DNA of 64,000 nt from Cupriavidus respiraculi (lineage in GTDB: Bacteria > Pseudomonadota > Gammaproteobacteria > Burkholderiales > Burkholderiaceae), in assembly GCF_914271545.1 (NCBI RefSeq), contig NZ_CAJZAH010000002.1, forward strand, positions 186,001 through 250,000. The letters are read 5' to 3'. This document shows, piece by piece, positions 1-8,774 of this stretch (positions are counted from its first letter, which is position 1; every line of letters begins with the position of its first letter). A program made the translations under genes and the position numbers. The notes beneath the pieces are model-generated. The model was not told the origin of the DNA. It saw only the letters and a program-made list of their open reading frames with translations, and did not search any database.

Positions 1-636
1 GGGAGCCAGGTAGGGCGAATCGGTCTCGATCAGCATCCGCTCCAGCGGCACCTTGCGCGCGGTCTCCTGCAGTTCCGCCGCGTTCTTGAAGGTGACGATG
101 CCGGAGAACGAGATGTGGAAATTCTCGTCCAGCGCCTGCCGGGCCACGTCCCACGTCTCCGTGAAGCAGTGCATGACGCCGCCGACCGAGCGCGCCTCTT
201 CCTCGCGCATCAGGCGGAGCGTGTCGTCCGCCGACGAGCGGGTATGGATGATCAGCGGCTTGCCGGTCTGCTTCGCGGCGCGGATATGGGTGCGAAAGCG
301 CTCCCGCTGCCATTCCATGTCGGCGACGTCGCGGCCGTTGAGCCGGTAGTAGTCGAGCCCGGTCTCGCCGGTGCCCACCACGCGGGGATGGTCGGACAGG
401 GCCAGCAGGCGCTCCAGCGTCGGCTCTTCGCCCTCCTCGTGGTCGGGATGCACGCCGACCGACGCGTACAAGTGGGGATGCTGCTCGGCGAGAGCCAGCA
501 CGCGCGGGAAGTCCTCCAGCGTGACGGAGATGCACAGCGCATGCGTGACCTGGTTGGCGCGCATATTGTCCAGCAGCTCGGGCAGCCGAGCGGCGAGGTC
601 CGGGAAATCGAGATGGCAGTGGGAATCGACGAACAT
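1..636 (-). CDS. tatD: TatD family metal-dependent DNase (C-terminus outside window)
   Basis: The leftward frame from ATG at 634-636 stays open to base 1, giving 212 codons of a family that is usually about 255-270 residues, so the C-terminus is lost to the window edge. The N-terminus reads FVDSHCHLD, with the HxH metal ligands at residues 6 and 8 typical of TatD/YcfH amidohydrolase-fold nucleases. A VGVHPD segment follows near residue 68, also typical. TatD enzymes are cytosolic, divalent-metal 3'-5' exonucleases/DNases linked to DNA repair. The gene lies downstream of holB and pilZ, the order known from Pseudomonas and many beta-proteobacteria, here interrupted by a GNAT gene. Confidence 0.9.
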   Translation of the reverse strand, partial: MFVDSHCHLDFPDLAARLPELLDNMRANQVTHALCISVTLEDFPRVLALAEQHPHLYASVGVHPDHEEGEEPTLERLLALSDHPRVVGTGETGLDYYRLNGRDVADMEWQRERFRTHIRAAKQTGKPLIIHTRSSADDTLRLMREEEARSVGGVMHCFTETWDVARQALDENFHISFSGIVTFKNAAELQETARKVPLERMLIETDSPYLAP

Positions 637-686
637 GGTGGCGGGAAGGAAGCGGTTCGGCCGGTGGCGCTGGATGCAGGTGCGGG

Positions 687-1196
687 TCAGTCGACGCGAC
701 GACCGACGATGATCAGGTCGCGCTCGACGCCGTCGAGCACGGCCACCCGGGGCAGCTCGCCCCAGCGGGCGAAGCCCAGCGAGGCGAACAGGCGCAGGCT
801 GGGGTCGTTGTGGCCGAAGATGAAGCCGAGCAGCGTGTCGATGCCCAGCTGCGGCGCATGGGCGATGGCCCGCTCCAGCAGGAAGCGCCCAAGCCCCCGG
901 CCGCGCTGCGCGGCGTCCAGGTAGATCGAAACCTCCACCGTGCGGCCATATGCCGGCCGGCCGTAGAAGTCCGAATAGCTGAGCCAGCCGGCCATGCGGC
1001 CCTCGGCGTCCTCGGCCACCCACAGCGGCCGCCGCTCGGGGCCGTGGGCGTCGAACCATGCCTGGCGCGAGCCTACGTCCACCGGCTCGGTATCCGCGGT
1101 GACCATGCGCGAGGGCACGGTGCTGTTATAGATGGCGACGATGCCGGCCAGGTCTTCCTGGCGGGCGTCGCGCAGCGTCAGGCCCGATGCTTCCAT
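687..1196 (-). CDS. GNAT N-acetyltransferase, phosphinothricin acetyltransferase-like
   Basis: 169 residues from the ATG at 1194-1196. In-frame starts at 1232 (ATG) and 1235 (TTG) would add 12-13 residues; none has a clear ribosome binding site. The protein begins LTLRDARQEDLAGIVAIYN, like the N-terminus of Pat/Bar-type acetyltransferases. It has the acetyl-CoA loop QRGRGLGRFLL in the middle and a late NDPSLRLFASLGF stretch, both typical of the family. It probably acetylates a small amine or amino-acid analogue; the substrate cannot be told from sequence. It sits between pilZ and tatD in the same direction, an insertion into an otherwise conserved gene order. Confidence 0.8.
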   Translation of the reverse strand: MEASGLTLRDARQEDLAGIVAIYNSTVPSRMVTADTEPVDVGSRQAWFDAHGPERRPLWVAEDAEGRMAGWLSYSDFYGRPAYGRTVEVSIYLDAAQRGRGLGRFLLERAIAHAPQLGIDTLLGFIFGHNDPSLRLFASLGFARWGELPRVAVLDGVERDLIIVGRRVD

Positions 1197-1244
1197 ACTC
1201 GAAAATCCAATCCGATCAATGGCTTGCGCCATCAAGTTAAGGTA

Positions 1245-1622
1245 TTACATCGTCTGTGTCGGGCGGCCCGACTCCAGCGCCTTGCCCAGAATCTCCTCGA
1301 CGGCGCGCTTCAGGTTGCGCCCGTTGTCGTCGTCGGGGAAATGCACGCCGACACCCGGCGTCTTGTTTGGCGTGCCCACCGGCGTGATCCACGCCACCTG
1401 CCCCGCGATCTGGTACTTCTGCGGCCGGTCCAGCAACGACAGCACCAGGAACACCTGCTCCCCAAGCCGGAACGGCCGGTTGCTCGGGACGAAGATGCCG
1501 CCGCGCTCGAGGAAGGGCATATAGGCCGCGTAGACGCCGGCCTGGTCCTTGAGCGAGAGCGACAACACATTGGGACGTGAAGGCGCGCCCGGCGCGCCGG
1601 GACCGGCAACCGCTGTGTTCAT
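1245..1622 (-). CDS. pilZ: Type IV pilus PilZ domain protein
   Basis: 125 residues from ATG at 1620-1622, preceded on the minus strand by AAGGGTC as ribosome binding site. The core (LSLSLKDQAGVYAAYMPF, then a GGIFVPSN loop and VAWITPVGT) matches the small PilZ protein needed for type IV pilus biogenesis. The arginine and D/NxSxxG motifs that bind cyclic di-GMP in other PilZ domains are absent, as is known for this subfamily. It follows holB with a 23-base gap, the same order as in Pseudomonas aeruginosa, so co-transcription is likely. In pilus biology PilZ interacts with PilB and FimX-type partners; no other pilus genes are in this window. Confidence 0.88.
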   Translation of the reverse strand: MNTAVAGPGAPGAPSRPNVLSLSLKDQAGVYAAYMPFLERGGIFVPSNRPFRLGEQVFLVLSLLDRPQKYQIAGQVAWITPVGTPNKTPGVGVHFPDDDNGRNLKRAVEEILGKALESGRPTQTM

Positions 1623-1645
1623 GACTGACCCTTGTTGTTTCTGTT

Positions 1646-2659
1646 CTATTGGAAAAGCTGGCGGTATTCGAGGAACACCGCTTCCATCACCAGCCGCGGC
1701 GCCAGCGGATGCGCCTCGCTGCGGCGGTGCTGCACCAGCCGCTGCGCGAAGCCCTGCACCCGATGGACGTCGGTGGCACCCGCGCAGCGCGCCAGCGCGG
1801 CGGCCTCGCGGGGGAAATACCGTGGCGGCCGGCCCGCGTCGGCGCTCGCCTGCGACGCCAGCAGATCGTAAGTCCAGCGCTGCACGATGCCAAGCACGGA
1901 CGGCACCGGCAGCTTCTGCAACTGCTCGGCCGCGGCCAGCGCGTCGAACGCGGGGCCGCTGCCCAGTTGCGACACGAGCCAGCGCTGCATCGGCTGCTCC
2001 TCGGCCTCGGCCGCGACCAGGGCCGTCAGCGGCGAGCCGCCCGCCTGCGCGAGCTGGCCCTCGGCATCGGCCACGCCCTGGCCGCGCAGCCAGTCCAGCG
2101 CCTCGGCCGGGCCCGGCCGCTGCACCGAGAACTGGCGGCAGCGCGACAGGATCGTCGGCAGCACGCGGTCCAGCCGGTCGGTGACCAGCAGGAAGACCGT
2201 GGCGGGCGGCGGTTCCTCCAGCGTCTTGAGCAGCGCGTTGGCGCCTTCGGTCTGCAATGCGTCGAGCGGGTAGACCACCACCACCCGGTGGCCGGCGCGA
2301 TGCGTGCCGACGCCCACGGCGTCGATCAGCCCGCGCACCTGCTCCATGCGGATGACCTTGCTGGGCGCCTTCTTCTTGCCGCCCTCGTCGGCCTCGCCGT
2401 CGGCGGCGCCCTCCATGGCCTCGGGCCGCACCACATTGAAGTCGGGATGGTTGCCCTGGCCGAACCAGTGGCAGGCCGAACAGGTGCCGCACGGCTGCCC
2501 GTCCGGCAGTGGCGTATCGCACAGCAGACCCTGGGCGAAATGCATCGCCAGGTCGCGCTTGCCGATGCCCTGCTGGCCATGGATCAGCAGGGCATGGGGC
2601 AGCCGCTCGCGCAGCGTCTGCAGTCTCTGCCAGTCATGGGTTTGCCAGGGATATAGCAT
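1646..2659 (-). CDS. holB: DNA polymerase III subunit delta'
   Basis: 337 residues. The clamp-loader AAA+ fold is shown by the P-loop GQQGIGKR at residues 28-35 and a four-cysteine zinc module (C47, C57, C60, C63). It starts MLYPWQTHDW, like other HolB proteins. The delta' subunit is part of the DnaX clamp-loader complex that loads the beta sliding clamp during replication. It lies between tmk and pilZ on the same strand, matching the conserved tmk-holB-pilZ-tatD order. A 118-base spacer separates it from tmk, longer than the other gaps in this group, and contains a small inverted repeat (2690-2706). Confidence 0.95.
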   Translation of the reverse strand: MLYPWQTHDWQRLQTLRERLPHALLIHGQQGIGKRDLAMHFAQGLLCDTPLPDGQPCGTCSACHWFGQGNHPDFNVVRPEAMEGAADGEADEGGKKKAPSKVIRMEQVRGLIDAVGVGTHRAGHRVVVVYPLDALQTEGANALLKTLEEPPPATVFLLVTDRLDRVLPTILSRCRQFSVQRPGPAEALDWLRGQGVADAEGQLAQAGGSPLTALVAAEAEEQPMQRWLVSQLGSGPAFDALAAAEQLQKLPVPSVLGIVQRWTYDLLASQASADAGRPPRYFPREAAALARCAGATDVHRVQGFAQRLVQHRRSEAHPLAPRLVMEAVFLEYRQLFQ

Positions 2660-2689
2660 GAAAGATCAATGAGTTAGCGGGCAGTGTTG

Positions 2690-2706
2690 AAGCGGATTAT
2701 CCGCTT
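2690..2706. promoter_or_regulatory. Short inverted repeat in the tmk-holB spacer
   Basis: A perfect 7-bp inverted repeat (AAGCGGA, 3-base loop, TCCGCTT) lies about 30 bases upstream of the holB start, on the transcript coming from tmk. There is no T-run after it on the minus strand, so it does not look like a simple terminator. It could be a weak attenuator or operator; this is a structural observation only. Confidence 0.3.
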
Positions 2707-2777
2707 TGGCCATCTTTTCGTTTCGCGCAATTCACATCGACCGCCCATCATCACGAAGTCGATATAGTCCTTGTTCT

Positions 2778-3392
2778 TCAAAGGCTTGCGATTATCTCTT
2801 GCAGTTCCACCTGAATATCCGCGATCGGCCGCGTCGAGTCCAGGATGCGGAAGCGCCCGGGCGCCTCGGCGGCCCGCCGCAGGTATTCCTGACGGGTCCG
2901 GGCGAAGAAGGCCGACGATTCGGACTCGAACTTGTCCGGCGCCCGGGCCCCGGCCAGCCGCTCGGCCGCGACCTCCAGCGGCACGTCGAACAGCAGGGTC
3001 AAGTCCGGTTGCAGGTCGCCCTGCACCCACTGCTCCAGCGCTTCGAGGCGCTCGCGGGCCAGTCCCCTGCCCCCGCCCTGGTAGGCGAAGCTCGCATCGG
3101 TGAAGCGGTCCGAGATGACCCAGTCGCCGCGCGCCAGCGCCGGTTCGATGACCTCGGCCAGATGCTCGCGCCGGGCGGCGAACATCAGCAGCGCTTCGGT
3201 TTCCAGATGCATCTTGCGGTGCAGTAGGATCTGCCGCAGGTCTTCCCCGAGCGTCGTGCCGCCCGGCTCGCGGGTCGTGACCACGCGCCGCGCGTCGCCA
3301 AGCCGGGTTTGCAGCTGCTCGGCGACCCAGGCGATATGGGTGCTCTTGCCGGCGCCGTCGATACCTTCGAAGGTGATGAATTTTCCGCGCAT
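2778..3392 (-). CDS. tmk: Thymidylate kinase
   Basis: 204 residues from ATG at 3390-3392 ([18 protein letters not shown]). The frame is open further upstream but only this start gives the normal Tmk N-terminus. The P-loop is at residues 9-18, and the DRF-type motif followed by [10 protein letters not shown] is present. Tmk phosphorylates dTMP to dTDP in the cytosol, an essential step of dTTP synthesis. The start lies 4 bases after the mltG stop codon (3397-3399), so the two are almost certainly co-transcribed, as in many proteobacteria. Confidence 0.95.
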   Translation of the reverse strand: MRGKFITFEGIDGAGKSTHIAWVAEQLQTRLGDARRVVTTREPGGTTLGEDLRQILLHRKMHLETEALLMFAARREHLAEVIEPALARGDWVISDRFTDASFAYQGGGRGLARERLEALEQWVQGDLQPDLTLLFDVPLEVAAERLAGARAPDKFESESSAFFARTRQEYLRRAAEAPGRFRILDSTRPIADIQVELQEIIASL

Positions 3393-3396
3393 GTCG

Positions 3397-4392
3397 TTAT
3401 TTGCGGCGCTGGTACTGGTCGACCGCGCGATTATGTTCGGGAAGCGAATTGGAGAAATGGCTGCTGCCATCGCCACGCGCGACGAAATATAGCGCGTCGG
3501 AGGCCGCCGGCAGCGTCGCGGCCGACAGCGAGGCCAGGCCCGGCAGCGAAATTGGTGTCGGTGGCAGGCCCGCGCGGGTATAGGTGTTGTAGGGCGTGTC
3601 GGCCAGCAGGTCGCGCTTGCGCAGGTCGCCGTCGAAAGTCTTGCCCAGGCCGTAGATCACCGTCGGGTCGGTCTGCAGCATCATGTTCTTGCGCAGCCGG
3701 TTGACGAACACCGACGCGATCATGGGCCGCTCGGCCGCCTGGCCCGTCTCCTTCTCGATGATCGAGGCCATGATCAGCGCCTCGTAGGGCGTCTTGTACG
3801 GCAGGTCGGGGCCGCGCGCGTTCCACGCCTCGGTCAGACGGCGCTGCATGCGCCGGTACGCGTGCTTGTACAGGTCGATATCGCTGCTGCCGCGCGCGAA
3901 CAGATAGGTGTCGGGGAAGAACAGGCCTTCGGGCGCGCTCTCGGCCGCGCCGATGGCCTTCATCAGCTCGGCCTCGGACATGTCCTTGGTGTCGTGGCGC
4001 AGCGCCGCATGGGCGTCGATGGCCTCGCGCATGCGCTTGAATTCCCAGCCCTCGATGATGGTCAGCACGTGGTGGTTGACCTCGCCGCGCGCGATCTTGC
4101 CGACCACGGTCATGGGCGTGGCACCCGTCTCGAACTGATAGCCGCCTGCCTTCAGGTCGCCGCCGTGGCCGGTCAGTCGGACCAGCAGCACGAACAGCCG
4201 GGGATCGATCGCGATGCCGCCGCGCTGGAGCTGGCGGCCGACGCTGGCCACGCCGGAATTAGGCTTGATGATGACTTCGATGGGCGATGCGGGCAGCGTC
4301 AGCGGGCGCTGGGCCCACCAGGCCAGGGCGCCCGCCGCGGCGACCGTAAAGATCACGGCGGCCAGCACCAGGCGGTAAAAAAGACGTTTCAT
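3397..4392 (-). CDS. mltG: Endolytic transglycosylase MltG
   Basis: 331 residues from ATG at 4390-4392. One N-terminal membrane segment (about residues 5-25) is followed by the periplasmic YceG/MltG domain with its LysM-like part and the catalytic motif IIEKETG, glutamate 213 being the expected catalytic residue. The conserved EGLFFPDTY and late [15 protein letters not shown] stretches are intact. MltG cleaves nascent glycan strands in the periplasm and is thought to set glycan length. It is first gene of the leftward block with tmk, holB, pilZ and tatD, and diverges from ygfZ across a 266-base gap. Confidence 0.95.
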   Translation of the reverse strand: MKRLFYRLVLAAVIFTVAAAGALAWWAQRPLTLPASPIEVIIKPNSGVASVGRQLQRGGIAIDPRLFVLLVRLTGHGGDLKAGGYQFETGATPMTVVGKIARGEVNHHVLTIIEGWEFKRMREAIDAHAALRHDTKDMSEAELMKAIGAAESAPEGLFFPDTYLFARGSSDIDLYKHAYRRMQRRLTEAWNARGPDLPYKTPYEALIMASIIEKETGQAAERPMIASVFVNRLRKNMMLQTDPTVIYGLGKTFDGDLRKRDLLADTPYNTYTRAGLPPTPISLPGLASLSAATLPAASDALYFVARGDGSSHFSNSLPEHNRAVDQYQRRK

Positions 4393-4464
4393 GGATGACG
4401 TTCGTGGGACGCCCCGGCTCGCGGCCGCCCGAACGAGGCGCCGGCCGAATTGGCGACAGCCCCA

Positions 4465-4470
4465 TATAAT
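4465..4470 (+). promoter_or_regulatory. TATAAT hexamer in the mltG-ygfZ divergent gap
   Basis: A perfect TATAAT hexamer lies in the 266-base gap between the divergent mltG and ygfZ genes. No good -35 hexamer is found 16-18 bases upstream, so its use is doubtful. The complementary strand (TATTAT overlap) could equally serve mltG, whose start is about 75 bases away, while ygfZ starts 190 bases away. Confidence 0.3.
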
Positions 4471-4658
4471 ACCGGCAGCCTTGCGCGGCACGGCCCGCGC
4501 GCGATGCGAGCGGCGCCGCACATCATGGCGGCGCCTTGTTTTTGCCGGGTCTGGCGCGCCCTTGCCGGACCACCGGCATGCCCGCCGGTATCCGGTCCGC
4601 ACGGCGCACGACCACGCAGCCGCCCCTATTGTTCGCCTCAGTTCCTTCACGACCGCCC

Positions 4659-5651
4659 ATGCACGCCCCCAATCCCGCCCTAGCCTCCCAGTTCGCCGCC
4701 GCCCGCCAGGACGGCATCGTCTGCTGGCCGGCCGAACTCGGCCTGATCCGGGTGAGCGGCGACGATGCCGCCAGCTTCCTGCACACCCAACTGACCAACG
4801 CGGTGGACGACCTGTCCGCCGGCACCGCGCGCCTCGCGGGATACTGCTCGCCCAAGGGCCGCCTGCTCGCCAGCTTCGTGATGTGGCGCGACGCGCAGGG
4901 CATCGTGCTGCAACTGTCGGCCGACCTGCAGCCCGCCATCCAGAAGCGGCTGTCGATGTTCGTGCTGCGCGCCAAGGCGAAGCTCTCCGACATGTCTGCG
5001 GATCACGCCGTGGTCGGCGTCGCCGGCGAGAAGGCCGCGACCGCCCTGTCCGCCGCCGGGCTGCCGGTGCCGGTGGCGCCATGGGCCGTGGAAAGCGCGG
5101 ACGGCACCACCGTGATCCGCCTGCCGGACAGCGCCGGCGTGCCGCGCTGGCAGATCGTGGCCCCGGCCGCGCGCGCCGACGAACTGCGCGGCACGCTGGG
5201 CACCGCGCTGCTGGCCGCGAGCCCAGAGGTGTGGGACTGGCTGGAGATCCAGGCCGGCCTGCCGCGCATCACCGTGCCGACGCAGGAACAGTTCGTGCCG
5301 CAGATGATCAACCTGGAGCTGATCGGCGGCGTGAGCTTCCGCAAGGGCTGCTACCCCGGGCAGGAGATCGTCGCCCGCAGCCAGTACCGCGGCACGCTCA
5401 AGCGCCGCATGTGGATGGTCAGCGGCGAAGGCGAGGTGCCCGCCGCGGGCACCGAGGTCTTCCGCACCGACGACCCCGGCCAGCCCTGTGGCATGGTGGT
5501 CAACGCGGCCCCGGCCCCGGACGGCTGGATCGCGCTGGCCGAACTGAAGATCGATGCCGCCGATGCCGCGCTGCACCTGGGCCACGCCGAAGGGCCGGCC
5601 ATCGCGCGCGGCGACCTGCCCTATGCCGTGCCGTTGACGGCGGCGGACTGA
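4659..5651 (+). CDS. ygfZ: Folate-binding tRNA-modifying protein YgfZ
   Basis: 330 residues from ATG at 4659. An in-frame upstream ATG at 4536 would add a basic, unrelated-looking leader and was rejected. The hallmark KGCYPGQE motif is present at about residues 229-236, containing the conserved cysteine, within the aminomethyltransferase (GcvT)-like fold. YgfZ/CAF17 proteins bind tetrahydrofolate and help assembly or repair of some Fe-S enzymes such as MiaB. The gene diverges from mltG and is followed after 23 bases by the DUF4936 gene, suggesting a rightward operon with the NRDE gene. Confidence 0.93.
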   Translation: MHAPNPALASQFAAARQDGIVCWPAELGLIRVSGDDAASFLHTQLTNAVDDLSAGTARLAGYCSPKGRLLASFVMWRDAQGIVLQLSADLQPAIQKRLSMFVLRAKAKLSDMSADHAVVGVAGEKAATALSAAGLPVPVAPWAVESADGTTVIRLPDSAGVPRWQIVAPAARADELRGTLGTALLAASPEVWDWLEIQAGLPRITVPTQEQFVPQMINLELIGGVSFRKGCYPGQEIVARSQYRGTLKRRMWMVSGEGEVPAAGTEVFRTDDPGQPCGMVVNAAPAPDGWIALAELKIDAADAALHLGHAEGPAIARGDLPYAVPLTAAD

Positions 5652-5674
5652 CCGAACCGGACGACAAGGCCAGC

Positions 5675-5965
5675 ATGAGCGACCATCTCTTCGTGTACTT
5701 CCGCATCCCCGACGAGCGGGCCGTCGAGGCCCTGCCGCACTGGCACCGCTGGATGGAGACGGTCGCCGAGGCGACCGGGATTGGTGGTACGCTGATGCGC
5801 AGGCCCGAGACCCGCGCCGGCATGCAGACCTGGATGGAAAGCTATGCCGACGTGCCGCCGGCCTTCGATGCCACCCTCGAAGGACTGTGGCGCCAGAGCG
5901 GTCTGGCCCCATGGATCGAGGGCGGACGCATGGTCGAGCGGTTCGTCGACCTGGACGTGCTCTAG
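5675..5965 (+). CDS. DUF4936 family protein
   Basis: 96 residues, start ATG at 5675. The sequence (MSDHLFVYFRIPDERAVEAL and a late MQTWMESYADVP) resembles the small DUF4936 family of Burkholderiales, whose function is not known. It looks like a soluble ferredoxin-like fold protein with no membrane segment. It lies directly after ygfZ (23 bases) and before the NRDE-domain gene (62 bases), an arrangement I recall from other Burkholderiaceae. The family name is from memory and not confirmed by search. Confidence 0.72.
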   Translation: MSDHLFVYFRIPDERAVEALPHWHRWMETVAEATGIGGTLMRRPETRAGMQTWMESYADVPPAFDATLEGLWRQSGLAPWIEGGRMVERFVDLDVL

Positions 5966-6027
5966 CCCGGGGAGCTGGAGCGAGTAGCAGAATCAATGCA
6001 GCAACGAGGCAGCAACAAGGAAGCGCT

Positions 6028-6855
6028 ATGTGTTTGATCCTGGTCGCCTGGCAAGCCCATCCGGACTATGCGCTGGTAGTGGCGGCCAATCGCGATGAGT
6101 TCTACGCCAGGCCCGCCCAGGCGGTGCACTGGTGGACCGACGCCCCGCAGGTGCTGGCGGGCCGCGACATGGCGGAGGTCATCGGCGAGCCCGGCACGTG
6201 GATGGGCGTCACGGCCGATGGCCGCTTCGCCGGCCTGACGAACTACCGCGCGCCCTCGGAAAAGCGCACCGACGCGCGTTCGCGCGGCGAGCTGGTCGAC
6301 CGCTACCTGCGCGGCGACATCGATCCCGAAACCTATCTGCGCGGCCTGGCCCGCAACTGCGGCGCCTATAACGGCTTCAACCTGCTGGCGAGCGATTTGC
6401 GCGAGTTGTGGTGGTTCAGCAATCGCGCGCCCTCGGGCCAGCCCGAGCGGCTCAGCCCCGGACTCTACGGGCTGTCCAACGCCCTGCTGGACACGCCGTG
6501 GCCCAAGGTGCGCAGCCGCGTGGGGGCGCTCGCGGAGACGCTGGCGGCCGACACGGGCGCGCCGGGCGCGAGCGCCGAACCCTATCTGGACCTGCTCGCC
6601 GACGAACGCCAGGCGGCCGGCTTCGAGCTGCCGCAGACCGGCGTCAGCCCCGAGTGGGAGAGGCTGTTGTCGTCGGCCTTTATCCGTTCGCCGAGCTATG
6701 GCACGCGCGCCAGCACGCTGCTGCGCGTGCGCCACGACGGGCGCTTCGATCTGAGCGAGCGCAGCTTCGATGCCGACGGGCGCATCGGCGAGGTGTCGTA
6801 CCAGGGCCAGTTCGATGTCGCGCGCCATCCCGGCACGGTGCCGGCGCCGCGCTGA
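6028..6855 (+). CDS. NRDE (TANGO2-like) family protein
   Basis: 275 residues from ATG at 6028, with AAGGAAG as ribosome binding site. The protein begins MCLILVAWQAHPDYALVVAA followed at once by the NRDE signature (residues 21-24) that names the family. It continues with a conserved AGRD and TWMGVTADGRFAGLTNYR region. The cysteine at position 2 is conserved, as in Ntn-hydrolase-like members. Eukaryotic TANGO2 is linked to metabolic and haem-trafficking defects; the bacterial role is unsettled. It is the last gene of the ygfZ-DUF4936-NRDE group and converges with the next GNAT gene. Confidence 0.88.
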   Translation: MCLILVAWQAHPDYALVVAANRDEFYARPAQAVHWWTDAPQVLAGRDMAEVIGEPGTWMGVTADGRFAGLTNYRAPSEKRTDARSRGELVDRYLRGDIDPETYLRGLARNCGAYNGFNLLASDLRELWWFSNRAPSGQPERLSPGLYGLSNALLDTPWPKVRSRVGALAETLAADTGAPGASAEPYLDLLADERQAAGFELPQTGVSPEWERLLSSAFIRSPSYGTRASTLLRVRHDGRFDLSERSFDADGRIGEVSYQGQFDVARHPGTVPAPR

Positions 6856-6877
6856 GGCGGCGCCCCATCCGCCCGCC

Positions 6878-7306
6878 TCAGGGCCGCAGGCGCTTGCGCA
6901 TTTCCACGTGGGGGATCCCCGCTTCCTCGAACGGTTCGCCGCTGACGGCAAAGCCGGCTCGCTCGTAGAACGGTGCGGCATGCGTCTGCGCGTTGAGCAC
7001 CAGTTCGGCATAGCCCAGTTCCACTGCCTTGCCCATCAGCGCCTGCAGCACCGTGGCGCCCACGCCCGTGCCCCGGGCGCTCGCCAGCACCGCCATGCGG
7101 CCGATATGGCCGTCCGGCAGCAGGCGTCCCGTGGCGACCGGCGTGCCGTCGTCGGCGAGCGCCACGGCGTGCCAGCTCGGCTCGTCCTGGTCGTCCCACT
7201 CCAGCTCGACGGGCACGCCCTGCTCTTCGACGAACACGGCATAGCGGATGGCGCGGGCGGTGTCGCGGGCTTCGGACCAAGGGAGGATCTGTACGGTAAC
7301 GGGCAT
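6878..7306 (-). CDS. GNAT family N-acetyltransferase
   Basis: 142 residues from ATG at 7304-7306 (MPVTVQILPW). The open frame extends 39 codons upstream without homology-like sequence. The acetyl-CoA motif is seen as RMAVLASARGTGVGATVLQAL and the C-terminal APFYERAGF is the usual GNAT beta6-alpha4 turn. The N-terminal IRYAVFVEEQGVPVELEWD pattern is characteristic of the YjdJ/ElaA-like GNAT subgroup. The substrate is unknown. It is convergent with the NRDE gene and divergent from the isomerase gene at 7444. Confidence 0.85.
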   Translation of the reverse strand: MPVTVQILPWSEARDTARAIRYAVFVEEQGVPVELEWDDQDEPSWHAVALADDGTPVATGRLLPDGHIGRMAVLASARGTGVGATVLQALMGKAVELGYAELVLNAQTHAAPFYERAGFAVSGEPFEEAGIPHVEMRKRLRP

Positions 7307-7443
7307 GGTGATGCGCAAAGGCAGGACAACATCGAAGGAAAGAAACGGAACGCCGCGGCGCGTGCGCCCCGCACGTATCGCGGGATGATACTGTGCCCGG
7401 CCGCCGGCCGTCTCGTCCGCCACCCCAACCGCAAGGAGACCGC

Positions 7444-8229
7444 ATGCCCCGCTTTGCCGCCAATCTCTCGCTGATGTACGGCGAGCACCCGTTTCTGGAC
7501 CGATTCGCCGCCGCGGCCGCGGATGGCTTTGGCGCGGTCGAATTCCTGTTTCCCTACGAGCATCCGGCCACGGAGATCCGCGCGCGGCTCGACGAGCATG
7601 GCCTCGCGCTGGCGCTCTTCAACGCGCCGCCGGGCGACTGGGGCGCCGGCGAGCGCGGCATGGCGGGCATACCGGGGCGCGAGGCGGAATTCCGCGACAG
7701 CATCGCGCGCGCGCTCGGCTATGCGGGCGCGCTGGGCAACGACAAGCTGCATGTGATGGCCGGTATGGTGCCGGCCGGCGCGGACCCGGCCCGCCATCGT
7801 GCCGTCTACCTGGAAAACCTGGCCTATGCCGCGCGTGCCGCCGCGGCGCAGGGGGTGACGATATTGATCGAACCGCTGAACCCGCGCGACATGCCCGGCT
7901 ATCTGCTGCGGCGGCAGGACGAGGCGCAGGCAATCCGGAACGAAGTCGGCGCCGCCAACCTGAAAGTGCAGTTCGACTGCTACCACTGCCAGATCGTGGA
8001 AGGCGATGTCGCGACCAAGCTGCGCCGCGATATCGACGGCATCGGCCATATCCAGATCGCGGGCGTGCCGGGGCGCCATGAGCCTGACGTGGGCGAGCTG
8101 CACTATCCGTATCTGTTCGACCTGATGGACGAACTGGGCTACGGCGGCTGGGTGGGTTGCGAGTACCGCCCGCGCGCCGGCACGTCGGCCGGGCTCGGCT
8201 GGCTCAAGGCGTACGCGTCGCGCGCCTAG
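7444..8229 (+). CDS. Hydroxypyruvate isomerase family protein (OtnI/Hyi-like)
   Basis: 261 residues, ATG at 7444 preceded by AAGGAGA. TIM-barrel sugar isomerase of the Hyi/OtnI family: [15 protein letters not shown] at the N-terminus, ILIEPLN containing the first catalytic glutamate near residue 142, QFDCYHCQ, and GCEYRP carrying the second glutamate near the C-terminus. Members interconvert hydroxypyruvate and tartronate semialdehyde or act on 2-oxo-tetronates. Usual partner genes (gcl, glxR, otnK, otnC) are not adjacent, so the exact substrate is undecided. It stands alone between a divergent GNAT gene and a convergent thioesterase gene only 6 bases away. Confidence 0.85.
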   Translation: MPRFAANLSLMYGEHPFLDRFAAAAADGFGAVEFLFPYEHPATEIRARLDEHGLALALFNAPPGDWGAGERGMAGIPGREAEFRDSIARALGYAGALGNDKLHVMAGMVPAGADPARHRAVYLENLAYAARAAAAQGVTILIEPLNPRDMPGYLLRRQDEAQAIRNEVGAANLKVQFDCYHCQIVEGDVATKLRRDIDGIGHIQIAGVPGRHEPDVGELHYPYLFDLMDELGYGGWVGCEYRPRAGTSAGLGWLKAYASRA

Positions 8230-8235
8230 CCGCCG

Positions 8236-8673
8236 TCATGCCGCGGGCTTGACCGTCTCGTACTGCTCGATGGTTTCGCGCACCGGCCCCGGGATGGGCG
8301 CGGACTTTTGCGTGGCCGGGTCCGCGCACACGTAGACGATCTCGCCCGTGATCAGGTGCTCGTCGCCGCGGTACATCTCGACGCGGAACAGCATGCTGGA
8401 TCGCCCCATGCGGGCGATGCGGCCGCGGATGTCGAGCATGTCGTCGAAGCGTGCCGACGCGTGGTACTCCAGCGTGGATTTGACGACGTAGATATCCACG
8501 CCGTGCGCGTGCAGCACGTCGTCGGGATAGCGGATGCCCACCGCGCGCCAATACTCGGTGACGCAGATATCGCAGTAGGTCAGGTAATGCGCGTTGAAGA
8601 CGATCGACTGCGGATCGACCTCTGCCCAGCGCACGCGCAGCGGCATGCTGTGGCGAAATTCTTCCTTGGCCAT
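8236..8673 (-). CDS. Acyl-CoA thioesterase, 4-hydroxybenzoyl-CoA thioesterase type
   Basis: 145 residues from ATG at 8671-8673, with GGGAGCG upstream on the minus strand. The hotdog-fold motif WAEVDPQSIVFNAHYLTYCD contains the catalytic aspartate of the 4HBT-I/YbgC group. A second conserved part reads STLEYHASARFDDML. It hydrolyses a short or aromatic acyl-CoA in the cytosol. Downstream of a Bug receptor gene on the same strand (101-base gap), so it may share a transcript. A longer frame start at 8769 was rejected because the extension lacks conserved features. Confidence 0.87.
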   Translation of the reverse strand: MAKEEFRHSMPLRVRWAEVDPQSIVFNAHYLTYCDICVTEYWRAVGIRYPDDVLHAHGVDIYVVKSTLEYHASARFDDMLDIRGRIARMGRSSMLFRVEMYRGDEHLITGEIVYVCADPATQKSAPIPGPVRETIEQYETVKPAA

Positions 8674-8774
8674 TGGAACGCTCCCTCGGCAGGCTGGAAA
8701 GGAAAACGGCGTCGCGCCGGCGGGCGACCCTCTCGGGATATCGCACGCCGGCGCAACGCCGCGCGGCACAGCGC

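Noticed and set aside
4465-4470. Strong promoter for ygfZ from the perfect TATAAT.
   Set aside because: No -35 element at 16-18 bases; kept only as a low-confidence hexamer.
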